64,000 nucleotides of DNA from Klenkia taihuensis (GTDB lineage: Bacteria > Actinomycetota > Actinomycetes > Mycobacteriales > Geodermatophilaceae). A model generated the notes under the pieces. It worked only from the letters and a program-made list of their open reading frames with translations. It ran no database searches and was not told the DNA's origin. Location: contig NZ_FOMD01000003.1 in assembly GCF_900112525.1 (NCBI RefSeq), positions 372,001 through 436,000 of the forward strand, in the 5' to 3' direction. Shown one piece after another: positions 17,203 through 24,719 of this stretch (position 1 is the stretch's first letter; each line of letters opens with the position of its first letter). Made by a program: the position numbers and the translations under genes.

Positions 17203-18552
17203 GTGGAAGCCCTCATCGCACTGCTCGTGATCGCCGTCCTGGTGATCATCGTGCTCGCCAAGAGCGTCACGATCGTCCCGCAGGCGCAGGCCAAGGTCAT
17301 CGAGCGGTTCGGCCGCTACAGCCGGACGCTCAGCCCCGGTCTGGCGATCCTGGTGCCCTTCGCCGACCGGGTGCGCGCCACCATCGACCTGCGCGAGCAG
17401 GTCATCAGCTTCCCGCCGCAGCCGGTCATCACCGCCGACAACCTGCAGGTCGGCATCGACACCGTCGTGTACTTCCAGGTCACCGACCCGCGGCTGGCCG
17501 TCTACGGCATCGCGAACTACATCACCGGCATGGAGCAGCTGACCACCACGACGCTGCGCAACGTCGTCGGCGGGCTGAACCTCGAGGGCGCCCTCACCGG
17601 CCGCGACGGCATCAACTCGCAGCTGCGCGCCGTGCTCGACGGCACCACCGGCCCGTGGGGCCTGCGGGTGGCCCGGGTGGAGATCAAGGCGATCGACCCG
17701 CCGCTGTCCATCCAGGACTCGATGGAGAAGCAGATGCGGGCCGACCGCGACAAGCGGGCCACCATCCTCACCGCCGAGGGGCAGCGGCAGTCGGCGATCA
17801 TGACCGCCGAGGGCCAGAAGGCCAGCCAGATCCTCGCCGCCGAGGGCCACAAGCAGGCCGCGATCCTCGAGGCCGAGGCCGAGCGGCAGTCCCGCATCCT
17901 GCGCGCCGAGGGTGAGCGCGCCGCGCTGTTCCTGCAGGCGCAGGGCCAGGCCAAGTCGATCGAGACGGTCTTCCAGGCCATCCACGACGGCAAGCCCGAC
18001 CAGGGTCTGCTGGCCTACCAGTACCTGCAGACGCTGCCCAAGATCGCGCAGGGCGACGCGAACAAGATGTGGATCGTGCCCAGCGAGTTCTCCCAGGCCC
18101 TCGAGGGGCTGGCCAACCTCGGCGGCGCCGGCCGGGGCGGCTCGGGCGACGGCGAGGGCAAGCGGTCCTGGCTCGACGTCGACGGCACCCAGGCCGAGGC
18201 GTCGGCGCCGGCGCAGAAGCTGGACACCTCCGACTGGTTCGAGTCCGCGCTGCCCAAGGCGGCCGACCAGCCCGAGGCGCGCATCGAGATGAGCACGCTG
18301 GCCGACGCGGCACCGGAGACCCCGCACCCGCAGATGCCCAGCACGCCGTCCCTGGCCGAGCTCACCGCCGACGTCCGGGAGTCCGGCGCCGCGGCCGACC
18401 CGCGCAACGCCCCCGACGAGGACGACGACCGCCCGGCCCCGCCGCCGCCCTACGGCGACCAGGGACCGCAGCAGCAGGGCCCCCCGCCGCAGCAGTGGCA
18501 GCAGGGCCCGCCCCAGCAGTGGGGCCCGCCCCCCGGCTACCGGGGCCGCTGA
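17203..18552 (+). CDS. SPFH/Band 7 domain membrane protein
   Basis: A 449-residue protein starting at GTG 17203. An N-terminal membrane helix covers residues 1-20. An SPFH domain follows (VPQAQAKVIERFGRYSRTLSPG, QPVITADNLQVGIDTVVYFQVTDP), then an Ala/Glu-rich coiled-coil with repeated AEGxxxxAxILxAE units near 185-250. The C-terminal 110 residues are low-complexity, ending in Pro/Gln-rich PPQQWQQGPP. Family members are scaffold proteins (stomatin/YbbK type) and act with NfeD. It is followed by a strong hairpin shared with the convergent sigma-factor gene. Confidence 0.92.
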   Translation: MEALIALLVIAVLVIIVLAKSVTIVPQAQAKVIERFGRYSRTLSPGLAILVPFADRVRATIDLREQVISFPPQPVITADNLQVGIDTVVYFQVTDPRLAVYGIANYITGMEQLTTTTLRNVVGGLNLEGALTGRDGINSQLRAVLDGTTGPWGLRVARVEIKAIDPPLSIQDSMEKQMRADRDKRATILTAEGQRQSAIMTAEGQKASQILAAEGHKQAAILEAEAERQSRILRAEGERAALFLQAQGQAKSIETVFQAIHDGKPDQGLLAYQYLQTLPKIAQGDANKMWIVPSEFSQALEGLANLGGAGRGGSGDGEGKRSWLDVDGTQAEASAPAQKLDTSDWFESALPKAADQPEARIEMSTLADAAPETPHPQMPSTPSLAELTADVRESGAAADPRNAPDEDDDRPAPPPPYGDQGPQQQGPPPQQWQQGPPQQWGPPPGYRGR

Positions 18553-18555
18553 CCG

Positions 18556-18601
18556 ACGACGACGGGCCCACCTCCCGACCGGGAGGTGGGCCCGTCGTCG
18601 T
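18556..18601. terminator. Bidirectional terminator hairpin
   Basis: A perfect 21-bp inverted repeat (18556-18576 with 18581-18601) around a GACC loop. It sits 3 nt after the SPFH stop and 9 nt before the stop of the convergent sigma gene. No U-tract follows on either side, as usual for high-GC actinobacteria. It should stop transcription from both directions. Confidence 0.88.
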
Positions 18602-18609
18602 GTGCGGGG

Positions 18610-19563
18610 TCAGTCGTCCTTGAGCAGGCCTTCGCGGAGCTTGGCCAGGGTCTGGGCCAGCAGCCGGGACACGTGCATCTGCGAGATGCCGATGTCGGCG
18701 GCGATCTGCGACTGGGTCATGTTGCCGAAGAACCGCAGGATGAGGATGCGGCGCTCGCGGGCCGGGATGGTGGCCAGCAGCGGCTGCAGCGACTCCCGGT
18801 ACTCCACGCCCTCCAGCGCAGCGTCCTCCTGGCCCAGCGTGGCGGCCAGGGTGGGGGAGTCCTCCTCGCCGGACAACCGCTCGTCCAGCGACGAGGACCG
18901 GTAGGCGTTGGCGACCTGGAGGCCCTCCAGCACCTCCGACCGCGGGATGCCCAGGTACTCGGCCAGCTCGGAGGGGTTGGGCGCGCGGCCGTTCTTCTGC
19001 GCGAGCTCCCCGACGGCGGCGTTGAGCGACAGGTGCAGTTCCTGCAGCCGCCGCGGCACCCGCACCGACCACCCCTGGTCGCGGAAGTGCCGCTTGATCT
19101 CCCCGGTGATGGTGGGGACGGCGAAGGACAGGAACTCGACGCCCCGGGTGGGGTCGAAGCGGTCGATCGCGGCGATCAGGCCCAGCGTGCCGACCTGCAG
19201 CAGGTCGTCGAAGGGCTCACCCCGGTTGGAGAACCGGCGGGCGAAGTGGCGGACCAGCGGCAGGTGCTCCTCGACCAGGACCTCCCGCAGCCGCTCCCGG
19301 CGCGGGTCGTCGGGGTCGAGGGAGGCCAGCTCGACGAACAGCGGCGCGGTGCGCTGGGCCCGGCGCCGGTTGTCCGACACCGGCGGGGCGGGCTCCGCGT
19401 CGGGCTTGGCGGTCTCCGCGGCGGCCTGGACGGCGGTCTCCGTGGCCGGGCCCTCGGCAGCGGGTGCGCCGGCGCCGGCGGGGGCGTCGTCGGCCGGTCC
19501 GGAGGGGACGGGGACCACGTCGTGGGGGCCGGTGTCGGGGGTCCGCTCGACCACCCGGGTCAC
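18610..19563 (-). CDS. sigF: RNA polymerase sigma factor, SigB/SigF/SigG family
   Basis: A 317-residue protein starting at GTG 19563. Residues 1-65 are a disordered Ala/Pro-rich extension. Region 2 follows with HLPLVRHFARRFSNRGEPFDDLLQVGTLGLIAAIDRFDP and the GEIKRHFRD block, region 3 with RVPRRLQELH, and region 4 with RRILILRFFGNMTQSQIAADIGISQMHVSRLL. This matches the stress/sporulation SigF group and mycobacterial SigF in particular. It shares a 4-nt GTGA overlap with the anti-sigma gene upstream, so regulation by partner switching is expected. The gene symbol is by family. Confidence 0.92.
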   Translation of the reverse strand: MTRVVERTPDTGPHDVVPVPSGPADDAPAGAGAPAAEGPATETAVQAAAETAKPDAEPAPPVSDNRRRAQRTAPLFVELASLDPDDPRRERLREVLVEEHLPLVRHFARRFSNRGEPFDDLLQVGTLGLIAAIDRFDPTRGVEFLSFAVPTITGEIKRHFRDQGWSVRVPRRLQELHLSLNAAVGELAQKNGRAPNPSELAEYLGIPRSEVLEGLQVANAYRSSSLDERLSGEEDSPTLAATLGQEDAALEGVEYRESLQPLLATIPARERRILILRFFGNMTQSQIAADIGISQMHVSRLLAQTLAKLREGLLKDD

Positions 19564-20051
19564 CGGGCCACCGAGAGGTCGGCGTCGCTGTCACCTGCTG
19601 CGGGGGTGCGCAGCGGGGGAGGGAGCTCCTTGACCAGGGTGATGGTGGCGACCGGGCCCTCGCCGCCCTCGCCGCCGGGGACGTCGCCCCGGTCGGCCGG
19701 GCCGGCGTCGACGGAGTCGACCAGGGCGGCGATGACCGCCCAGCCGAACCCGTCGCGGGGGACGTCGGTGCCCGCGGTGGTGGCCACCCAGGCGGTGATG
19801 GTCAGGCCCGTGGAGCCGGTCTCGAAGACCGCGACGAGCGGGGTGCCGGGGAGGGCGACGGAGGCGAGCGTGGCGCTGGCCTCGTCGACGGCCAGGCGGA
19901 GGTCCTCGACGGCGTCGAGGTCGAAGTCCATCCGCATGGCCAGGTCCCCGGTCATGGCCCGGACGGCGGGGAGCTGGGTGCGCGAGGTGGGCACCCGGAG
20001 CTCCAGGCGTTCGGTGCGGCGCCCTGCGGCGCCACCGGTCGTGTCGACCAT
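19560..20051 (-). CDS. Anti-sigma factor, RsbW/UsfX-like ATPase
   Basis: A 163-residue protein starting at ATG 20051, with a GAGGAG ribosome site about 11 nt upstream. It has LRLAVDEASATLA near residues 52-64 and GFGWAVIAALVDSV near 101-114. Both resemble M. tuberculosis UsfX/RsbW (DIRLAVDEVCS, SFSWQVLQTLVDDV) rather than Bacillus RsbW. The usual N-box Asn is replaced, as in UsfX, so ATP-dependent kinase activity may be weak or absent. It is cotranscribed with the sigma gene and is expected to hold it inactive until an antagonist binds. Confidence 0.85.
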   Translation of the reverse strand: MVDTTGGAAGRRTERLELRVPTSRTQLPAVRAMTGDLAMRMDFDLDAVEDLRLAVDEASATLASVALPGTPLVAVFETGSTGLTITAWVATTAGTDVPRDGFGWAVIAALVDSVDAGPADRGDVPGGEGGEGPVATITLVKELPPPLRTPAAGDSDADLSVAR

Positions 20052-20169
20052 CGGCTGGTTCGCTCCTCACGTGTGCACACCGTCCGGACGGACGGCCTGT
20101 CCATACTCCCGCACCGCTGTTCGTCCCGCGCGCCCGTCGCGGTTGCCGGAGCGGCGCAGGTGCGGTGGT

Positions 20170-20928
20170 ATGGCGTCGATGAGCGCAGTTCCGGGGAACC
20201 CCCGTCCTCGCGCCGACCCCCTGGTCCTCGACCTCCCCGCCGAGGCGGCCTCCCTGGTCACCGTGCGGCGGTCCCTGGGCCGGTGGCTGTCGGCGGCCGA
20301 GGTGACCCCCGACGTCGTCGGCGCCCTGCAGGTCGCGGTGGGCGAGGCGTGCGCCAACGCCGTCGACCACGCCTACCCGCCGGGCACCCCCGGCACGATG
20401 CAGGTCCGGGTGTCGGTCGAGCCCGGCGGGCGGGTCACCGCCGTCGTCGCCGACCACGGCGGCTGGCGCACCCCCGACGCCGACCCCGGCGACCGCGGCC
20501 GCGGGCTGCTGATCATGCACCAGCTGCTGGAGGACGTGGAGATCTCCCGCCGGCCCGACGGCACCACGGTCACCCTGCGGGTCCCGGCCCGGGAACTGCC
20601 CGAGCGGGCGACCGCATCGGCCGACGAGCTGGCCGTGCTGCGCATCGACCGCTCCGCCGGTGTCCCCTGCGTGCGCGCCAGCGGCCCGCTCGAGGACGAC
20701 GCGGCGGCCGGCGTCCGCCTGCGGCTGCTCGAGGCCTCCCGCGGCGGCGTGGTGCGCACCGAGCTCGACCTCGACGGCGTGGGCCACCTCGGCCCCGCCG
20801 TCGTCGCCGCGGTGGCCGAGGTGGCCGCCATCGGCCGGGCCAACGGCTGGCCGCTGCGGGTGGTCTCGGCGGCCACCCAGCCGCGCGCCGCGCTGGCCCG
20901 GGCCGGCGTGCCGCTCGCCGACGACTGA
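20170..20928 (+). CDS. Fused RsbW-like ATPase and STAS-like domain protein
   Basis: A 252-residue protein starting at ATG 20170 (ATG 20179 is an alternative). Residues 15-145 form a HATPase_c domain with VGEACANAVDHAY (Asn of the N box kept), VADHGGWR (D box) and DRGRGLLIMHQL (G box). Residues 155-252 resemble a STAS domain (RTELDLDGVGHLGPAVVAAVAEV), but the phospho-acceptor SSG is replaced by GPA. It is divergent from the usfX-sigF pair with 118 nt between. It looks like an anti-sigma kinase joined to a non-phosphorylatable antagonist; the exact partner is unknown. Confidence 0.82.
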   Translation: MASMSAVPGNPRPRADPLVLDLPAEAASLVTVRRSLGRWLSAAEVTPDVVGALQVAVGEACANAVDHAYPPGTPGTMQVRVSVEPGGRVTAVVADHGGWRTPDADPGDRGRGLLIMHQLLEDVEISRRPDGTTVTLRVPARELPERATASADELAVLRIDRSAGVPCVRASGPLEDDAAAGVRLRLLEASRGGVVRTELDLDGVGHLGPAVVAAVAEVAAIGRANGWPLRVVSAATQPRAALARAGVPLADD

Positions 20929-20994
20929 CCCGGGCGGGCGATCCGGTTCCGCTCCCAGGTTTGCCGGGCGCGCCCGCTGCCCACCACGACGGGG

Positions 20995-22002
20995 GTGAGG
21001 CTGCGGCGCAGTGACGTGCACGCCCCGGGGTGGACCCGCCGGGCGCGCGGTCGCGGCTGGGCGTTCTACGACGAGGACGGCGCCCTCATCCGCGACGACC
21101 GGCGGGTCCGCGTCGAGGGTCTGGCCATCCCGCCGGCCTGGCGCGACGTGTGGATCTGCCCCTGGCCGCACGGCCACATCCAGGCCACCGGCACCGACGC
21201 CGCCGGCCGCCGCCAGTACCGCTACCACGACCAGTGGCGGGTGCAGCGCGACGCCGCCAAGCACGAGCGGGTGCTGGAGATCAGCCACACGCTGCCCGAC
21301 GTCCGCGATGCGGTGGCCGCGGCGCTGCGCCGGCGGGGGCTGCCGCGCGAGCGGGTGCTGGCCCTCGCCGTCCGGCTGCTGGACCTCGGGGCCTTCCGGG
21401 TCGGCAGCGACCAGTACGCCGAGGACAACGGCACCTACGGGCTGGCCACGCTCCGCCGGGAGCACGTCGAGGTGCGGGGGCGCACCGTGGCGTTCTGCTA
21501 CCTGGCCAAGGGCGGCAAGCAGCGCGAGGTCGAGGTCACCGACCCGGCCACCGCCACCGTCGTCGGCCAGCTGCTCGACCGCCCGGCCGACGCCGGCGAC
21601 GAGCTGCTGGCCTGGCAGAACGAGGACGGCGGCTGGCGCGACGTGCACAGCGACGACGTCAACGCCTACCTGCGGGAGGTCTCCGGCGCCGAGATCACCG
21701 CCAAGGACTTCCGCACCTGGACGGCGACCGTGCTCATGGCCGTGCTGCTGGCCGAGGACCCGCTGCCGACGTCGCGGACCGGACGCACCAAGGTGGCGCG
21801 GGCGGCGTACCGGGCGGTGTCGGACCAGCTGGGCAACACCCCGGCGGTGTGCCGGGCCAGCTACGTCGACCCGCGGGTGGTCGACCGGTTCGAGCACGGC
21901 GAGACGATCGCCGACGCGCTCGCCGAGGCGGCCGGGGCCGGCGACGACCGGGAGCGCCAGCGGGTGCTCGAGGCCGGGGTCTGCCGGCTGCTGTCGGCCT
22001 GA
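20995..22002 (+). CDS. DNA topoisomerase IB
   Basis: A 335-residue protein starting at GTG 20995. It has the N-terminal WAFYDEDGALIRD and IPPAWRDVWICP of poxvirus-type topoisomerases, HERVLEISHTLP, a central LGAFRVGSDQYAEDNGTYGLATLRREH block and the active-site Tyr in CRASYVDPRVVDRF near residue 290. It relaxes supercoils by a 3'-phosphotyrosyl intermediate without ATP. Length fits bacterial topoisomerase IB. It is monocistronic, with its own terminator downstream. Confidence 0.93.
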   Translation: MRLRRSDVHAPGWTRRARGRGWAFYDEDGALIRDDRRVRVEGLAIPPAWRDVWICPWPHGHIQATGTDAAGRRQYRYHDQWRVQRDAAKHERVLEISHTLPDVRDAVAAALRRRGLPRERVLALAVRLLDLGAFRVGSDQYAEDNGTYGLATLRREHVEVRGRTVAFCYLAKGGKQREVEVTDPATATVVGQLLDRPADAGDELLAWQNEDGGWRDVHSDDVNAYLREVSGAEITAKDFRTWTATVLMAVLLAEDPLPTSRTGRTKVARAAYRAVSDQLGNTPAVCRASYVDPRVVDRFEHGETIADALAEAAGAGDDRERQRVLEAGVCRLLSA

Positions 22003-22013
22003 CCCTGGACGCA

Positions 22014-22049
22014 CGAGGGCCCCGTCACCGGGTGGTGACGGGGCCCTCG
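22014..22049. terminator. Bidirectional terminator hairpin
   Basis: A perfect 16-bp inverted repeat (22014-22029 with 22034-22049) with a GGGT loop lies between the topoisomerase stop and the stop of the convergent STAS gene. Like the hairpin at 18556 it has no U-tract. Confidence 0.85.
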
Positions 22050-22060
22050 GGTGCGACGGG

Positions 22061-22462
22061 TCAGCTGTTGCCGTCGACGATGGTGAACAGGTCGATCAGA
22101 CCGGTGACCTCCAGCGGCCGGGTGACCGCGCGGGTGGAGGCGACCAGGGTCAGACCCACCTCGCGGGCCCGGGCCGACTTCTGGGTCTCGACCAGCACGG
22201 CGAGACCGGCGGAGCCCAGGAACTGGACGCCGCAGAGGTCGATGACCAGCTCCTCGGGCTGCTGCTCCAGCTGGGTGTCCAGCGAGGCGCGCAGCACGGG
22301 GGCGGTGAAGGTGTCCACCTCGCCGACGACCGTCACCGTGACCGCGCCGTCGGCGTCCGTGGACGTCGACAGGGTGATCACGTCGTCGAAGGGAGCGTCG
22401 GCGGTGTCGGTGGGAGCCGGCACGTCGCGCTGACCCTCGGCGGGCAGGTCAGATGAGGTCAC
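22061..22462 (-). CDS. Anti-sigma factor antagonist (STAS domain)
   Basis: A 133-residue protein starting at ATG 22462, with a GAGGAG site close upstream. Residues 35-130 form a STAS domain: VTVTVVGEVDTFTAPVLRASL, LVIDLCGVQFLGSAGLAVLVE and a C-terminal helix with VTRPLEVTGL. The Ser in LGSAGLA is the expected phosphorylation site. The N-terminal 30 residues are acidic and disordered. It is the most orthodox antagonist in the window and could release the SigF-like factor from its UsfX-like inhibitor. It has no operon partner. Confidence 0.9.
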   Translation of the reverse strand: MTSSDLPAEGQRDVPAPTDTADAPFDDVITLSTSTDADGAVTVTVVGEVDTFTAPVLRASLDTQLEQQPEELVIDLCGVQFLGSAGLAVLVETQKSARAREVGLTLVASTRAVTRPLEVTGLIDLFTIVDGNS

Positions 22463-22649
22463 GGACTGGAGCTCCTCTCAGCGGTGGTGCCCGACGGGCA
22501 CGCATCGGCGTGCACAACGTACCTGCCGCGCGCGCGGCCCGCCGTCCTCACCCGGGGCCCCGGTGGTGGACGGCGCCCGGATCGCTCCCGGGGGCAGGTG
22601 CTGTCGGGCAGCTCGTTGCTGAACCGCCCGACCGGACCCTAGACACGGC

Positions 22650-22682
22650 CGGGGCCGCCCACAAGCCGGGTGGGCGGCCCCG
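22650..22682. terminator. Terminator hairpin after the DUF5709 gene
   Basis: A 13-bp inverted repeat (22650-22662 with 22670-22682) with a 7-nt loop lies 18 nt past the stop of the leftward gene that ends at 22700. The rest of the 237-nt gap to the STAS gene holds a TAGGGT-like -10 on the minus strand near 22637 and nothing else recognisable. Confidence 0.7.
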
Positions 22683-22699
22683 CGGTGCTGCGGTGCGGC

Positions 22700-23119
22700 T
22701 CAGTCGGCGGTGGGGTGCACGGCCCGCTCCTCGGGCCCCTCGCCGCCGACCGACGCCTCCCCGGTGGCCAGCACGTCGTCGCCCACGGAGTCGGTGCCGG
22801 AGTCGTCGCGGGGGTCGGTGTCGACGTCCTGGTCGAGCTGGGTGACCGGGCCGTCGGGGTCCTCGGCGGGGCGGGTGCCGGGGTCGACGTCGACGTCGGG
22901 CTCCTCGCGGGCCAGCCGGCCGTCGAGGGGCTCGCCCTCGGCCTGCTCCTCGGCGGTGGTGCCGAAGTCGACGCTGGCGCCGGCGGTCTCGCGGCCCATG
23001 TCGGGGGCGAACTGCGGGTCCTCGGCGAGGGCGGCCTCGGGGGTGTCGTCGGCGATCTCGGGGATGCCGGCGTCCTCGGGGAACTGGTCGCGGGCGGTCT
23101 GGCCCTCGGGGTTGGTCAT
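22700..23119 (-). CDS. DUF5709 family acidic protein
   Basis: A 139-residue, very acidic, probably disordered protein starting at ATG 23119. The segment FGTTAEEQAEGEPLDGRLAREEPDV near residues 55-80 is the signature of actinobacterial DUF5709 proteins. It has no membrane helix or signal. Function is unknown; relatives occur in stress-responsive actinobacteria. Its upstream region carries GTGT-N15-GGGGGTAG on the minus strand ending 10 nt before the start, which would make the transcript nearly leaderless and possibly SigF-dependent. Confidence 0.75.
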   Translation of the reverse strand: MTNPEGQTARDQFPEDAGIPEIADDTPEAALAEDPQFAPDMGRETAGASVDFGTTAEEQAEGEPLDGRLAREEPDVDVDPGTRPAEDPDGPVTQLDQDVDTDPRDDSGTDSVGDDVLATGEASVGGEGPEERAVHPTAD

Positions 23120-23129
23120 GATCGCCCCC

Positions 23130-23186
23130 CTACCCCCGCAGGACCGCCGTCCACACGCGGTGTGAGCCCCCTCCCGGCGGGGGTAG
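23130..23186. promoter_or_regulatory. Divergent predicted stress-sigma promoters
   Basis: Two copies of GTGT-N15-GGGGGTAG point outward. On the plus strand GTGT is 23160-23163 and GGGGGTAG 23179-23186, 9 nt before the ATG at 23196. On the minus strand GTGT is the complement of 23153-23156 and GGGGGTAG the complement of 23130-23137, 10 nt before the ATG at 23119. The shape resembles the GTTT/GGGTAT promoters of mycobacterial SigF. That SigF reads them is an inference. Confidence 0.55.
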
Positions 23187-23195
23187 CGGCGCCCC

Positions 23196-23723
23196 ATGTC
23201 GGTCACCGAGAAGGTCGGGTCCTGGGCCCGGAGCCAGCAGGAGCAGTACGCGCACGGGGAGCAGCGGCCCCTGGGCGGGCTGCTGGGCGCCATGGGCGTC
23301 TACGGCGCCCTCACCGCGGCCGGGGCGGCGGCGCTGCGGGCCTCGGGCAGACCGCTGCCCGACCGGATCCCGCTCGGCGACGCACTAATGCTGACCGTCG
23401 GCACCTTCCGGCTGGCCCGCACGGTGGCCAAGGACCCGGTCACCAGCCCGCTGCGCGCCCCGTTCACCCGCTACGAGGGCACCTCCGGCGAGGCCGAGGT
23501 CGCCGAGGGGATCCGCGAGCACGGCGGGTGGAAGCACGCGGTGGGCGAGCTGGTCACCTGCCCGTTCTGCCTGGCCCAGTGGATCGGCACCGGCTTCGTG
23601 CTGTCCTACGTGGCCGCGCCGCGCGCCACCCGGCTGGCCGGCCTGGTCATGACGATCGTGGCCGGCGCCGACGTCGGGCAGTTCGCCTACGACAAGCTGC
23701 AGTCGGACGCGACCGACTCGTAG
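23196..23723 (+). CDS. DUF1360 family membrane protein
   Basis: A 175-residue protein starting at ATG 23196. It has hydrophobic helices near residues 28-48, 62-75 and 135-155, and the family motif HAVGELVTCPFCLAQWIGTGFVLSY with a CPFC pair near 120-123. RLARTVAKDPVTSPLRAPF precedes it, typical of DUF1360. The function is unknown; in Bacillus a member is linked with sporulation. It is divergent from the DUF5709 gene and shares its promoter arrangement. Confidence 0.8.
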   Translation: MSVTEKVGSWARSQQEQYAHGEQRPLGGLLGAMGVYGALTAAGAAALRASGRPLPDRIPLGDALMLTVGTFRLARTVAKDPVTSPLRAPFTRYEGTSGEAEVAEGIREHGGWKHAVGELVTCPFCLAQWIGTGFVLSYVAAPRATRLAGLVMTIVAGADVGQFAYDKLQSDATDS

Positions 23724-23797
23724 GGGGTGGAGCGCGGGTGCGCTGCAGGCACCCGCGCCCCTAGGCTGATCTTGACAACCAGCGGAGAGGGACGGGC

Positions 23798-24718
23798 ATG
23801 CGGTCGATCTGGAAGGGCGCGGTCTCCTTCGGGCTGGTCTCGATCGCGGTGAAGCTGTACTCGGCGACCGAGGACCACGACGTCAAGTTCCACCAGGTGC
23901 ACAAGACCGACGGCGGCCGCGTCAAGTACCGCCGTGTCTGCTCGGTCGACGGCGAGGAGATCGAGTACCGCGACATCGCCAAGGGCTTCGAGCTGCCCAA
24001 CGGCGAGCTGGTCGTCCTCACCGACGCCGACATGGACGAGCTCCCCCTGGGCAGCACGCACGAGATCGAGGTGCTGCAGTTCGTCGAGCAGTCCGAGATC
24101 GACCCGATCCACTTCGAGAAGACCTACTACCTGGAGCCCGAGGGCAGCGCGACCCGGCCCTACGTCCTGCTGCGCACCGCGCTGGAGAACGCCGGCCAGG
24201 TCGCGATCACCAAGATCGCGATTCGGCAGCGGGAGTCCCTGGCCGCGCTGCGGGTCCGCGACGGCGTGCTGGTGCTGCACACCATGCGCTGGCCCGACGA
24301 GATCCGGGCGCCGGAGTTCGGGTTCCTCGACGAGGACGTCGCCGCCAAGCCCGCCGAGCTGAAGATGGCCGAGTCCCTCATCGCCACCATGAGCGGCTCC
24401 TTCGACCCGTCGGCCTTCACCGACGACTACAAGGAGGCGATGGCGGCGCTGCTGGAGGCCAAGCAGGCCGGCGGCGACGTCGTACGGCCCGAGGAGGCCG
24501 AGGACGACGAGGACGACGGCTCGGTGGTCGACCTGATGAGCGCGCTGCGGCGCAGCGTGGAGAAGGCCGGCGGGAAGTCCGGCGACGACGAGGCCCCGGA
24601 GGGGAAGGCGCCCGCGAAGAAGGCGCCGGCGAAGAAGGCCCCGGCGAAGAGGGCGGCGGCGAAGGCGACCCCCGCGAAGAAGGCCCCGGCCAAGAAGGCC
24701 GCGAGCAAGTCCGCCTGA
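23798..24718 (+). CDS. ku: Non-homologous end-joining protein Ku
   Basis: A 306-residue protein starting at ATG 23798 after a GGAGAGGGA site. The core begins MRSIWKGAVSFGLVSIAVKLYSATE, the hallmark of bacterial Ku, and runs to about residue 255. It should form a homodimeric ring on DNA ends and recruit LigD. The last 37 residues are a Lys/Ala/Pro tail built of PAKKA-like units, a DNA-binding extension seen in some actinobacterial Ku proteins. A TAGGCT near 23762-23767 is a plausible -10. Two LigD-type genes follow, one base pair and one overlap away. Confidence 0.96.
   Translation: MRSIWKGAVSFGLVSIAVKLYSATEDHDVKFHQVHKTDGGRVKYRRVCSVDGEEIEYRDIAKGFELPNGELVVLTDADMDELPLGSTHEIEVLQFVEQSEIDPIHFEKTYYLEPEGSATRPYVLLRTALENAGQVAITKIAIRQRESLAALRVRDGVLVLHTMRWPDEIRAPEFGFLDEDVAAKPAELKMAESLIATMSGSFDPSAFTDDYKEAMAALLEAKQAGGDVVRPEEAEDDEDDGSVVDLMSALRRSVEKAGGKSGDDEAPEGKAPAKKAPAKKAPAKRAAAKATPAKKAPAKKAASKSA
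24605..24715 (+). repeat. Lys/Ala/Pro-rich repeat encoding the Ku tail
   Basis: Degenerate 15-nt units coding for K-A-P-A-K run from codon 270 of ku to the end. The nucleotide repeat is imperfect (aag-gcg/gcc-ccg-gcg/gcc-aag). The encoded tail resembles histone-H1 or HU-like basic tails and could expand or contract by slippage. Confidence 0.7.
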
Positions 24719-24719
24719 A

